Shown here: positions 45,501 through 57,300 of the stretch, piece by piece | Position numbering within the stretch: position 1 is the first letter of the stretch | Layout: each line of letters begins with the position of its first letter | Assembly (NCBI GenBank): GCA_030272585.1 | Contig: BSYQ01000010.1 | Coordinates: 4,464,001-4,528,000, forward strand | Direction of reading: 5' to 3' | Length of the DNA stretch: 64,000 nucleotides | Source: Bryopsis sp. KO-2023 | Lineage: Eukaryota; Chlorophyta; Ulvophyceae; Bryopsidales; Bryopsidaceae | Made by a program: the position numbers and the translations under genes | Notes under the pieces: generated by a model | What the model was told of the DNA's origin: nothing | Database searches by the model: none | What the model saw: only the letters and a program-made list of their open reading frames with translations

Positions 45501-48222
45501 TCACTTCTGCGACAACCTAAAGTTAGAAATCGATGCCTCAAGTTTCCAGGGGTCAGAACTAGCGCGCTCGAAGATAACCGCTTTTGCTTCCCCAGGACCC
45601 AGGGATATATCAACAATGGGCCCCTCGTGATCGACGATTGCCACGTTTTGTGCGTTGAAGTTCCACGTTTCTGCCCAATCGAGATCAACCGTGCTATTCT
45701 GATAGTAATAGCATGCTCCTCCAGGGTGCATGTAAACGTGCACCGTGACTTCTACGTGCTCTCCCTTGAATTGGCGTTTTGTCACGTTTTCGCTCTCTTT
45801 CGCAGCTTTTATTAGTTGTGCTGGCGGCAGCTTAAAGATCGCTGTGGTCCGCATCTCCCATGAGGAATGACTTGGTGTAGTTGGTAGCAACATAACCAGC
45901 TCCTCAGACTTTGGAGGAATGGTGATCTAAGTAGAACAGAACCCCACATAACCTCGCTGTTCCAAATAGAAACACTGCATGTTATGTTTCAACAATCTTT
46001 TCAGACTAGCAAACAGGAACAGTGGCGAACAAGATGCAGGGCATTTTAAAAACAAATGATATAGGCGTCTTGGGGGAGATAGCTGCTAGCTGTTTGCTAA
46101 ATGCCCACCTTAACAGTGTTCCCCTTGTGTGGCGCTGCCAGTTCAAACCCGTCCAGCTCGAACTCCAGCTCCTCAATCAACTGGGACTCAGAGTCATTCT
46201 TGTAATAGATATAGGTCATCTCCTGAAGCGTATCAACCCCTCTCTGGCATTCGGGCTGCCCAGATTCCCCATAGTCACTAAGCTCACAGTTGGTTCGGGC
46301 GTGGCCAAGGTAGAGCTGCTTCAGGTGTTGTTGCACATTCATATCATCTTTCTGACTCAGTTCAACCTCCTCCCCGCTGTAAGAAGTGAAACCGATTTCC
46401 CCCGAGTTCTTTCTGTCCCAAAACACCCGCACCCAGATGTAGTACTTTCCTGGCTTTGCGTCGGGAAGCTCGACCCAAACTTCTCTTGCAGCAGTCGTCT
46501 TGGCCACACAGTACTCAAACGACGAAGGTTCAGAATCGTGTCCCCGACCAACAACGATGCTAATCGTTGCACTCTTGCGAGTCTGGCCATCCTTATTGAA
46601 CTGTTCGCAATCTTGATGCACCGAGAAAAAGCATTTTGACGGCTTGTGCAGCTCTGCTGTGAACATGCAGACGTCTCCAGATTCTATTTCGCTTTGCAGC
46701 GAACGGTGAAAGAATCCTTCGTAGTACATGCAAATGCTCAAGGTTCCAAAATACGATCTAAAATCGTCAAAAGACATGAAAAATATCCCATCATCCTCAT
46801 CTTCCATGCCAACTTGATTCTTGAGGTCGTTTGTCCAAAGCGGCGAATGATCCGACCAAGCCCCGTTCCACTCACCAGAACCCCAGGGGTTTCGAAGTTT
46901 AACCAACCTGAAAACACACATATTCTCCCTCATTCTGGCCTCTTGTTTTTGGTATTGTTTGTGTTTCCAGCTGTCGGATCTTGGATGTGCATAGGATAGG
47001 ATACAGAACGTGTTCTGATTCGGAGTACCTGACAGTCCCCCTGGTAGTTTGAACTTTGTAAGCTGCGAGTAGCGCATATGCATGCGATTCGACCAGGCCG
47101 ACGGCTTCAACGTTGGCTTTGTTTTTGATTCCACCTTCGGGCAAGAGGGCTCATATGCCTTAGCAAATAGGAGCTTGCTTTTGTTGGTGTTGTTGAACCC
47201 TGGAGTGTTTCTCATTCGGGCTAATTGCAGAATGTGGATGTGGGTTCTTGAAGGGGACCTTATCTGCGTATTTGGTTTTCGTTTTCATATTGCCCTATTT
47301 CTACTCACCTGTGCTCATTATCCAATCCTGTTTCTCCCCAAAAAGAATTCGGTCCCACAGGTTTTGTTCGTCAATTCGCAACTCGTGAACAGGTGCCCCA
47401 GTGAAGGTTGCCAAACAGTGTCCCGTGAATCCGCCTTCAACACGCATAAAGCTCCCGTAGAGTTTCGCCCAAGCCTTTTCTATTATGCATACCCATAGTT
47501 GATGCCCACTCCCCTTTGAAAACGCTAGACTTCCATTGTGGCAAGGGAATCTATCGTCGACGATTATTTCTCGCCATTGCCCTCTCACACAGAACTGAAC
47601 CCCATAGCATCCCGCCTGATTCACAGTTTGGCTCAACAATATTCTCAAAACCCTTTCTGGCCACTCTGCCATCGCTGACAACGCTGTAAGCATGTAACAT
47701 GTCGCGAGCTCTCCTTGCTGAATGTCGTTCGGTTCAATCTTATCTTCAAAGACATCAAAAGTCTCTCCAAAAATCTCTGCTGGTCTCAACCAAGAGTAAG
47801 TTTTCAATTTGTCAAATTTTTCGTGACTGGGGAGGTCGCATAGACTGGAGAACTCCGCCTTGAAATCGGGGTCGCAGAAAACCTCCCCAGAGGCTTGGAG
47901 CTCGGCAAGCAAGGCGTCATACACGCCTCTTGACTTTTCATCTGATCTTCCAGCAGCCGTATTACTTGCTGTTGCGACTGCATCTGGACGAAGAAAAAAC
48001 CCAGACGACCCAGTTGATATAAGCTGGAAAAGACTGCCCCAACCATTTTGTTTCGAATGGCTACGTCGCGAAGTTTAGAGACTCTAGAGACCGCGCACTG
48101 AAAAAAGCGTCGGTTGAGTACACCGGCGGCGCCGCCAACCTTGTGGCAGTTGATTGCCCCTGTCCTCTCTGCTCACCTTCACCCTGGGCAACTTCGACCT
48201 CTTTCGACGAGCAACCCCCCAT
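45501..48222 (-). CDS. Calpain-type cysteine protease, probably acylated
   Basis: Minus-strand gene. ATG 48222 gives MGGCSSKEVEVAQG: Gly2 fits N-myristoylation and Cys4 palmitoylation, so membrane attachment is inferred. Upstream frame is open to 48306 but lacks this logic. The protease core has all three catalytic residues in calpain context: Cys in DIQQGELATCYML, His in GLVESHAYALL and Asn in VKLRNPWGSGEWNGAWSD. Around them are PAEIFGETFDVFEDKIEPND, IIVDDRFPC and WAKLYGSFMRVEGG. Then come one or two C2-like (calpain beta-sandwich) domains (ESGDVCMFTAELHK, VWVELPDAKPGKYYIWVRVFW, and EVTVHVYMHPGGACYYY near the C-terminus). Exon 2 starts near 47950 and ends at 47306; its donor phase matches an exon starting ALLPEGGIKNK. 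There is no EF-hand domain. The first intron's acceptor is uncertain. It shares a short promoter with the gene at 48438. Confidence 0.9.
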
Positions 48223-48437
48223 TCTGTGCTTGAGACGCAGCTCTGAACTCAACCATTTCCATGCAAGAAACTGCTCTATCGATGAGTATGGTGCACGTGA
48301 ACCCACCGCTTGCAGTTACTGTCAATCTGACTTCCCTCCGCCTTCCAGGACTCTCAACGGTTTGTCATTGCTGACGAAACCACCCCCCTTTGTACTGAAG
48401 CGCGCGCGACTGAGGCAATTCCTTTGGAGTGTTTTCA
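48223..48437. promoter_or_regulatory. Short bidirectional promoter
   Basis: 215 bp between the calpain start codon (minus) and the complex I subunit start (plus). No specific motif was recognised. Confidence 0.55.
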
Positions 48438-49196
48438 ATGTCGTTCTTGAAGCGCTTGCCACTCAGTACCCTTCGCTCCTTTCGCACGCGAGGGGGTGGT
48501 TTTCCGGGGGGAAGTTTCTGGGCTGATGGCCAGCAGACGGGCCGAAATGGGATCCTGTTCGGTGAAACTCCGCTTGCCCCTGGACAAAAAAGGAAGTGGG
48601 AAAGCTGGGAGCTAACCTGGTCAGTCAATAAGGTTTTCCTCATTTCTCGGTTTACTGATTTTGTCAATGGCTTTGTTTTGGGGATGGTCTGAACCCCCAG
48701 CAGCAATTGAAACACTCTTTCCCAAGTTTTAGCCGAGGGCAGTGCTTGGTTTGAGTGACAAACTGGAATGTGTAGTTGTCTCTCTCTCTTGACTGGTTTT
48801 GACAAGCTTATATTTTCCTGTCAGAATATTTCATTCATGTTCATGGAGAGTTTTCTCTGTCGAACGATCACACCACCAAAGAGCTAAAGAATGCTATGTC
48901 TTTTGAATACTGAAAAAAAATAAGGGTCTTTTTCCCGTTCATTGCACACGAGCCCTTTTTCGTAGGCGTTTGCTTTGTTGGAAATTATGGTAGTATGCTG
49001 GGAATAATAGAGTTTGCCTCTCTGCTGTTTTAGGTATCTGACATTTGGAGGATCGGCCCTTTTTCTGTGGATCGGATTGCAAGCTGCTCCAGACAGTCGG
49101 CTCGAGACTTGGGCAAGAAAACAGGCAGAAAAGGAGGTTTCCGATGAAATCGGGCCAGAAATGATCAAGAAAGCAGAATGGTCGAAAACTCTGTGA
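48438..49196 (+). CDS. Complex I ESSS (NDUFB11-like) subunit
   Basis: Two exons, 48438-48619 and 49034-49196, join in phase (TG then G giving Trp) to make about 114 residues. The N-terminus MSFLKRLPLSTLRSFRTRGG is a basic, Ser/Leu-rich mitochondrial targeting sequence. The core NGILFGETPLAPGQKRKWESWE resembles the plant ESSS subunit motif (GFLFNE, PPPG, RKWEDWE). One membrane helix (YLTFGGSALFLWIGLQAAPD) and ETWARKQAEKE follow. This small single-span accessory subunit belongs to the membrane arm of mitochondrial NADH dehydrogenase (family knowledge). A GTG nine bases upstream is in frame but not a likely start. Confidence 0.85.
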
Positions 49197-49814
49197 GAGT
49201 GAGTAGAACAAGGGCTATGAATTGTATGGCAATCTCTGTTATAGTGTAAAGAAATATGCTCTTCTGTAAATTGATACCAGACGGTGTTGAGAATGAGTTC
49301 ACCTGTCTGTGAATGAGCCATTGCATTGTTGAAGCCAAAGCGATCACTGAAGAGTTGAGAAAGATATTCACTGTGACCTGGAGAATCAGGAGGTCGTTGC
49401 CTTATTCACCAAAAGGTCTATTTCCTTTTTCTCTCCAAGAATTTCCTGGGGTGCTTCCTGGCAGCCAAAAGTTATTTGAAAGAACGAAAGGCTGTTCTCC
49501 AATTGTTTGGGGAAGTGGGGGCAGAAAAAAAGAGCAAGACAGGATAGAATTATAAGTACAAAATGAGATTCTGTGGAGGATGAAACAATGCTGATTCCGG
49601 TGCAACTTTTACATCCTTACTAAAGAATCCCAATTCCAGCTTCTGTTGCTACAAACTCCAAAGAAGAAAAAAATAATAAAGGGAAATGACTACCAGAATG
49701 GCAGCCAACAGCTGTCAACCCCTGAGACACAATAAATCCCCAATGCTTAGACTAACTCGGTCAACTTACGAAGTGACAGAAAAACAAACTCAATTGCGCG
49801 ATCGAACAGCTCGT
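49197..49814. other. 3' flanks of two convergent genes
   Basis: It lies between the ESSS subunit gene (+) and the Hsp33 gene (-). No gene or repeat was recognised. Confidence 0.5.
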
Positions 49815-51086
49815 CTAGTGTCTGTTCGCCCCCATCTCCTCCAGTTCAGCCAGTACTTGTTCCTCAGTGAATTGGAAGCTTTCGTTGCAGAACTCACAAG
49901 TGACCTCCAATTTTCCCTCCGTTTCCATTATATCTTTCACCTCCTTTTCCCCCAACAATGCCAATACTCTGAGCATGTTTTTCTCTAATTCCTCCGGTCC
50001 ACAGGGTCCGAATTTTGGCAAAATCACTGTGGCGTCCTCGGAATCTCCCAACCCATCCAGAAGCTTCCCAGCAATTTCGCCAGACGAAAGACCGTCATTC
50101 AACATGTCTGTCACGGTTGGGATACCCCGCAGGGTTTCCTCCAAGCAGCTGATCGTTTTCTCAGAAGCACTGGGTAACACTTCGATCAAAAAACCTCCAG
50201 CTGACCGAACCGATCCATCCGTGTTGACAGCCACCCCCAACGCGAGTGCAGAATTCGTTTGTTCGCTGTTCATCAGATAATATGCCAAATCTTCTGCCAC
50301 TTCCCCGGAGTGGATGGGAACGATCCCGGTGTAGGGCTGAGGCAAATCTGGTCTACTCCTCACAACTGTGACCACCCCTTTTCCGACGATTCGACCAACG
50401 TCCAATTTCCCATCCCCGCGAATCGGGGCATTGGCTGCAGGATTTCCGACCCGGCCTCTGATCATGCCTTTGTCGTCGGCTATGGCTTGCATAACGCCAA
50501 TTTCCCCATCACCTTGAAAACTTACTTGGGTTTGTTCGTTGTCTTTTCTGAACCAAGAAAATTAACCAAAAGTTGCAATCCATGTTTCTTCATTCCAGCA
50601 CACCCTCACTGAACAATTCGTTATAGAACTGGCAATGTTGAATTTTTTCAGAAAATGTATGGATGATGAGGTCCTTCACTTTTTTTGATTTTTTAAAGAT
50701 AAGAAAAAGTGTCAGATTTCTACAGATTTTTGTCTTACTATTGCATTTTTGCTAATTGATATTTTAACTTTTATATTGGAAACTATGGGACGTCGATGGT
50801 AAGCTTACTTGAAACACCCCAGCAGCAGCGTCCCAGCAAGCAGCCGTCCAAGAGCAGCTGTCGACGTGGGTGCGGTCTTGTGCCGTCGGGCTGCATCCGA
50901 AACTACCCCCGTCGCATCTGCTACCAATACCGCCACTTCGAAATTTGACGAAATCGTTCGGTAAACTTGATCACTGGCGGCACGCACCACCAAACGTCTG
51001 CTGGAGGCGGGCGTCGAGCGCCGCACTCGCACGTGTTGAACGTGAATCGGCGAGCCGAGGCATTGCTGACTCGCTCTACCCAACAT
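49815..51086 (-). CDS. Organellar 33-kDa redox chaperone (Hsp33)
   Basis: Two exons, 51086-50809 and 50547-49815, join in phase; about 336 residues. The ATG at 51086 opens MLGRASQQCLGSPIHVQHVR and ends its targeting region with RRLVVRAAS, as in a chloroplast transit peptide. Mature-domain motifs: DQVYRTISSNFEVAVLVADA, then GDGEIGVMQAIADDKGMIRG, GRVGNPAANAP, PYTGIVPIHSGEVAEDLAYY and LALGVAVNTDGSVRSAGGF. The zinc/redox domain ends VTCEFCNESFQF with the CxxC pair, but the usual CxC is replaced by FGPCGPEEL, leaving one Cys. Bacterial Hsp33 uses four Cys to sense oxidation (family knowledge), so this form has three. GTG at 51113 is not chosen as start. Confidence 0.93.
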
Positions 51087-51388
51087 ATTGAAGAGTTCTG
51101 CGGTTTGCGTCACACAAGCTACTCAAGAAAACGAGTGTCCCTGAAAATAGGTGTTCAGGGTCTGACTTGAGAGCCGAATCTGTCACAGGCAAGTAAAAAC
51201 TTCACCCTGTTTACTACATCCCCGAGGCAGTACTTTGGCAGATCGTTTTGGCGACCATCTCGGCCCACCAGTGATCGAACTCGCACAGATTCTTGGTTTC
51301 GTTGTCCAGCGAGGTAATTTGTCTTGAGTGTACTGCGAAGAAGGAGGTTAGTAAGCCTGCAATGGGAGGGTGTATTGAAGCAGCGTGA
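51087..51388. promoter_or_regulatory. Divergent promoter region
   Basis: 302 bp between the Hsp33 start (minus) and the first candidate ATG of the large unknown gene (plus). It is CpG-rich like the other divergent promoters in this window. Confidence 0.5.
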
Positions 51389-54300
51389 ATGTTGGCGTTT
51401 GCTGAGCCTCCAGACCATTCGAAGGGGTGGATGGAGCCGACGAGTCGCGCAGCCAGTTGTGAACACAACGGCGGCGACGGGGGAGTTCCTGCCTGGTAAG
51501 TGTACCCAAGGAAAAGTTCTTTTTTCCCCGACGAAGAAAAGCAACATATCCGCACGGGTGTGTCTTGCAGCATTCGTCGAACGGACGCTCTTGTCGGTGA
51601 CGAGCGTTTTTCGACGGTTATTTTGTGCGTTTTCTTTTATAGCCCTGTTTCCGCGAACTTCTGCACTGGAGGCCTCGTCGTCGTCCACCCACAGATCGCT
51701 GTGCGACCCCACTCGCTCCCATGCTCAACGATCTATATATAGGAACCCGAATAATCAAGTGGCGACTGTGTAGGCTCCCTCGCAGTGAAACCTCAACGTA
51801 GTGCAACTTGTCAGCGCCAGGCACTCCGTTCACGGTTGTGCTTGGGAAACGATCAAGCGTCGACGATCGATCGACCGACTCGGTTTTCATACCAAACCAA
51901 AAATATGCTTGCAGATACATTTGAACAATAGTTCAGACAAGGACTGGGAGTAAACGAGGAGGTTGGTAACAAAGTGAGAGTGACTCTGTACTGGAGTCTG
52001 TCTTGCGTTGTTGGGAGAGGTGTTATCGCAGCGTCGATCGTATTCTTCGCTTTCGCAGGGTGGGGGTTTCTCGTTTTCTGCTTTCGACCAGCGGTCGCTT
52101 GCTTGCCACCCCGCCGCTCGTCAACACAGAATTCACTATTTTTGCTTATAGCTGTTCGAGGGCATTATTATCTATTCCATCTCCTGGGGTTGGGAGGCCG
52201 TCTCAACGTGATTATTCTGTTATCCCCTGATCAAGCTTAGCAATCCCGGGAAGTTTTTTTTTCTTATTTTATTTTCACGGGAGCGTGGCCTGGGCTGATC
52301 GCCGCAGGTAGGACTAACCAGTCGAGGCTTTTAATGGACGGAGGTCTGAGAATTGCATATTGATATTTCGCGCCCTCCCGAGTCCATCGCGAATATCTTC
52401 AGAAATTACTAATCACAGAACTTTGTTGACTGTTACCCCCAGGTGAAAGTGTGGTGTATTAGTTGATTTTGATGTTGATCCAATTCTTTAGTAATTTGCC
52501 TAAAGAAATATTTTTTTTTCTTGTTTAGATAGGCTCAAAATCCATAACCCAGACCTATGTCAGACGAAAGGCCTCATCCAGCCGATGGAGGCAATTCAGA
52601 GTCAGGGTCTGGGGCGCCTTCATCGATCATATCTCTTTGCGACAGGTGTGGGAAAAAGCTGACAGCTGTTTGATTCCAATTTGAGACAATGGAAATACTG
52701 TTTGTCTCACTTTCCCAGCCCGGGGACCAAAATCGCCACAACCTTTGAACTGCTGGGGTGCATGCATCGTCAATATATATGAATTTAAATCAACTTGATC
52801 AGTTTTTTACTCTCAATCCAAAAAATGGTGTCCCAATGCAACTCCATACTTCCATAGTTTTACGATCAGGTGGCAAACGTGGATATTGCTTGTAGACTGG
52901 TAGGCAGTGCGTGGAGGAAAAGCCCCGAGGAGAAAAGCACAGCAGCTGGGAGTCCGTTGGCAGGCTGGTTTGCTTCTGGGTGGTTTGGATGGGGTGGAGT
53001 TCATGCGGGAGATGTCTGCAAGATAGATGAGGTGGGTCCTGGCCCAGGTCCAGCAGGAAGTAGGGGATCACAGGATTCCTTGCCTTTTGTGTCGAGGCTT
53101 GAACCGGAGCTAGCCACTGGATCCCAGGAGAGAAGGCAGCACAATTTTGCTTATGGACAGAGCGATGCCGCCTCCTCAGGTACGTGTGATTTGTTTATGT
53201 AAGTAACTGTTTTGGCTGTCAAATCTTAAAATAGAAAGATCTGCCTTTGTGGTTTCCATCGCTGTTCAGTGCATATAAGCACCTTTTTTTCGTTTTTTCT
53301 CTCTTAATTTTTTTTTTAAGTTGCATTCATATTTTTTGAATTTGTATTTTTTGTTTTTGGTAGCTGGGCATCTCTCTTGATGGTAATTGCCATCGAGTGG
53401 AACTCCTTCTGTTGATTGGTGGGGGGAAAGAGCTTGAAATATCAGTCCTTTTTTTTTTCGTAGGGGTTGGCTCCAGTGGGCAGGAATCAGTAGAGTCAGG
53501 GCTCCTTCCTGTGCGAAAGACATCTACTGAAATGTCGACGCAGAGGCTCCTTGAAATACAGCACCCATGGACACCTGCAACTTCAAGTTCAGAATTCCCA
53601 GCCCCATTACCACCTGGGAACCTCAACCGGATTACCAGCATCCACACTGGGAGTTCAGAATCGGACCTGGATAGCGCAGCTTTCATGAGCTGTTGCTCCT
53701 CACTGGCATCATTCAATCCTACTTTGATTGAAAACAGCCGTTTCGAGACGGTTGATCAGAGGTGGGATGCAGGAGGGGTGTCCAGACAGGGCTTCAAGGG
53801 ACCTCTGCCGAAGAGGATATCTATGTCTAGTTTGGGGGGTGGTTCCAGCCGAGAGGAGGGGGAATTGGTGTCGAAGGAGTCGCTGGGGTCGGGGCTGGAA
53901 GAGGAGCTGTTGGAGTCGTTTCGGAGAATGGATGGTCGGAAGGGGTGGGGGCTGGATGCAAGAGCGTTGAGCAGGAATTCAATGGGAAGTGATTGGAGTC
54001 CGAGTGATTTGAGGTCACCGACTCCTGCAACGGTCTCTACGACCGAGTTTGGCAGGTAACGAGATATGGCCCATTGGTCTTTTTTTTTCTCCCCTTCATC
54101 AACTTCCAAAAAAGTCAGACGTGATTCAAAAAAAGTATCACAAGTGAGAGAAAGGTTGCGACTATTTTCACCGATTATCACCATAGGATGAAAACTTGGT
54201 TTTCAAGAAAAACTTGGGGTTTTTTTTGCTGCATTTCTGTTGTGCTTTTCATGCTTAACAGAAAAGTATGATATATTCGATGTTTTAAAAAACTTTTTTT

Positions 54301-57300
54301 TGGGGGGGTGGCTGCAGTGGGGCAGCGTCTTTAAGGAGTCCTTTTGGGATGGTGAGGATGTTATCCTCCGATTCCCAGAACGCAAGTGTTTCGGATCTCA
54401 TGTCCAGCTCCGAGGAGGACGAGGGTATGTATTTATAATCCAAGTTCTTCAAACTAAATTTTCAACTTATTGTGCTGCATGAATGGCCAGCAATGCAAAA
54501 TTATTGCCTTTTTGTGGTGCATTTTAATTTAATTTTTTTTTTTGGTGTGTGTGTGGAAGAGGATCACATCTTTTGGTCCTTGGTATCTTAATTCGCTTCA
54601 TGAACAGTATTCAAAATTCACAAATCGTGATCTATTCGACTCGCTTCAAAATTCGTTTTCATTCCTTGCCAATCATGCATTTCAGTTTCTTTATTTTCCG
54701 ACGATGGATTTTTTTTGTGTGTGTGTGTTTTTCCTGAAAGCGGATCGAGTGACGCCAAGTATGTCCTACATGGATTGGATCACTAAAACGATGGGCGATA
54801 GTCCCAATCCCCGAAAAAACAAGGAAAAGAACAGCCCAAGTGGGGTCCACTTCCCCATTGATGAAATTGAGGTGCCCCCAGGAATATCCAGAACTCGGAG
54901 AACTCTGAGTGATGGTGACAAAATTGAAAAGAATATCGATTTGGGACGTGTGGATGAGTTTCGGTTGAGTCGAACAACTTCGATGAAGGAAAGCCATCGC
55001 CGGGAATCTTTGTCCCTGGATTTGGGGCTCCAGTCAGTCAGAGAGCCAGCGGAGTTCAAGGGGGCCAGCAGTGTCGAGTCAATGCCACTGCTAGACCGTG
55101 TGGTATGTATTTTTGTTCGGGGGAAAGTACTGAAGAAAAGATTTTTTCATAATTTCGACCATTAGCATCATGTTGATAGATATGGATATTATGATGATAC
55201 GGTGGTGTGTTTCTAAGTCAGCCTGTAACACATTTCCATGAACGGGGTGCAGTCGGTTGTTTGGCCTTGTGTAAACTACTCTCAATTCAATAATATTGAT
55301 ATGTCTGTATTATTCAGGTGGGCATGACTCTTCAAGGCTTAGGGATGGTCCGAACTGAAACAGAAATCGTTACACCTGGGCGCCCTCAGTTAGTCCGGGG
55401 GTCTGTTCCCAGCTCATCGTCAGGGATCTATCGTGATTCAGATGGGCTAGAAAGCCTAGAAGAATATAAGAGTGTGGAGGATCTCAATGAAATCCTCAAA
55501 GGAGGGGTGAAAAGCAGAGAGGGGGATGCATCGCCGTCGCCGAAAAGCGCCGTGTCAGACCTGGGGTGGGAACTTAAGCAAGAGTCTGACGCAATATCTG
55601 CCGCAATGCTGAGGTTTCTGGCTGACGACGATTCGTCTTCTATTTTGGAAAGGGGGTCGCGAGGTGAGGGAAATCGGACCGGCTGTCCAGCCACAGTACT
55701 TCGATAGCGTTCATTCAAGCTTTGATTGAGATAGACCGCCTGGAAAAGTACCCGGTGACAGGCTCTATTGTGAGCACCATATATTCAATCCAAAAAAGCC
55801 AACGTAAACTTCAGACAGAAAAACCATGGCTGAGAGGGTGTTTCTTGTGGTTAAGCCATACTAAGTACTTATTATCAATAGCAAGAGTGAATGTGAATGT
55901 GGCAGTCATATTTGATTAATGTTGATATTTGGCTAAAGTTTCCAATTTTTTGGTGGTGCGATGAAGATGGTAGGCAAGGTAATGATCAGAGTCTGGTGGT
56001 GACAGTGGACCATGCCGTCCTTGAAATTTCTGCCAAACCACCGAGTCCCAGACAAATGGGGGAGTCTGAGGAGGATGCAAACATGGAAACAGCAATCAAC
56101 AGGGAGGGCCAGGGTCACAGGAAACAACCTTCACTTGCATTTATCACTGAAAAAAGACTCACCCCATTCGTTACATCGCAGCGATCTCTTGCTAATGACC
56201 ATGGGGTTCCTGCGTCGAAAGGCGCCAGCTCAAGGTGTGGTTGCATCGATACAAATGCACAAGAAAACAGCTGGGGAAATGAGTAAATAATCCTGGTGGA
56301 AAATGCAGATGTGGCGTATGAATGAAAAAATTGCGTTTTTCTTGGTCAATATCTCTCCAGTGGGGGTTCAATCCACAATTCCACTGCAATTATGACAGTT
56401 GAGCTGCACCTCTGGTCAGAATATGAAAAAGCGTTTGTCTGCGTGGATATGAATTGATGGTAGTTGTGTGCGTGAAAGGGTGCAGCGAACTGCTTCAGAA
56501 AACGTTTTCGACAGAATAAAAACTGCTGAGAATGAGTGGCATGAGCGAGGTAGGTCCCCCTATCATGTTGTTTCAAATGATATTATTACACCCCAGATCA
56601 GCCCACACCTCTCAAGCTGCCCAATGTCAGGCCAAGTTTTTTTATTGATGGAACATGTCAAATGACACAATACAGGGAGCTATAGATATACTGATCAGTG
56701 AATTTTCTATTTTCTGTCAGCAAATCAGTTGGGTGGCCGGGCAAGGAGTGCTCCTGTGGGGGAGCTCGAAGCCCTGATTGACGAGGAAATCAAAGGCTTT
56801 GAGTGGCGAGGTATCGCCAGAACATTTTCCTCTTTCAGTGAACCTGCCAGAAGGAGAGTCCATCGGAGTACAAAATACAGGTGGAATTCCCGTCATAGAT
56901 TTGAGATCCAATCGATTTTAAATATTTCCCCCCCCCTGGAAATACAGTACACCTGGGTACACTATTTCTGATTTTTTTAATTTTTATTTTTTCAGGGGGT
57001 TGCTCTATTTTTTTTTCCTTTTCAAAAAGAAAAATCCTCATTTTCTTCTTATTATGATTTTTTTTTTTTAATATTTTCACTTTAAAACACAGTGACCTGA
57101 TATTCAGGCATTTCGGGGCTGTTACGTGTTCAACATCACCTGTATTTTATGTTGCAGAGTTCTTTCATGGTTGCAGAAAAGAGTGTCCAAGGAGGGGGGC
57201 TCTATCGAGCGCCAGCTGGAGGATTGTCATTCCGACACCTGCTCCTGCAAATCCACGGAAAATGGGGTCACTGCTTGTGGGCTCAGACTGTTTCGAGGGG

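Noticed and set aside
51155-51712. Long minus-strand open frame upstream of the large gene
   Set aside because: It lies in a CpG-rich promoter region where several frames are open at once, and it has no domain or splice logic.
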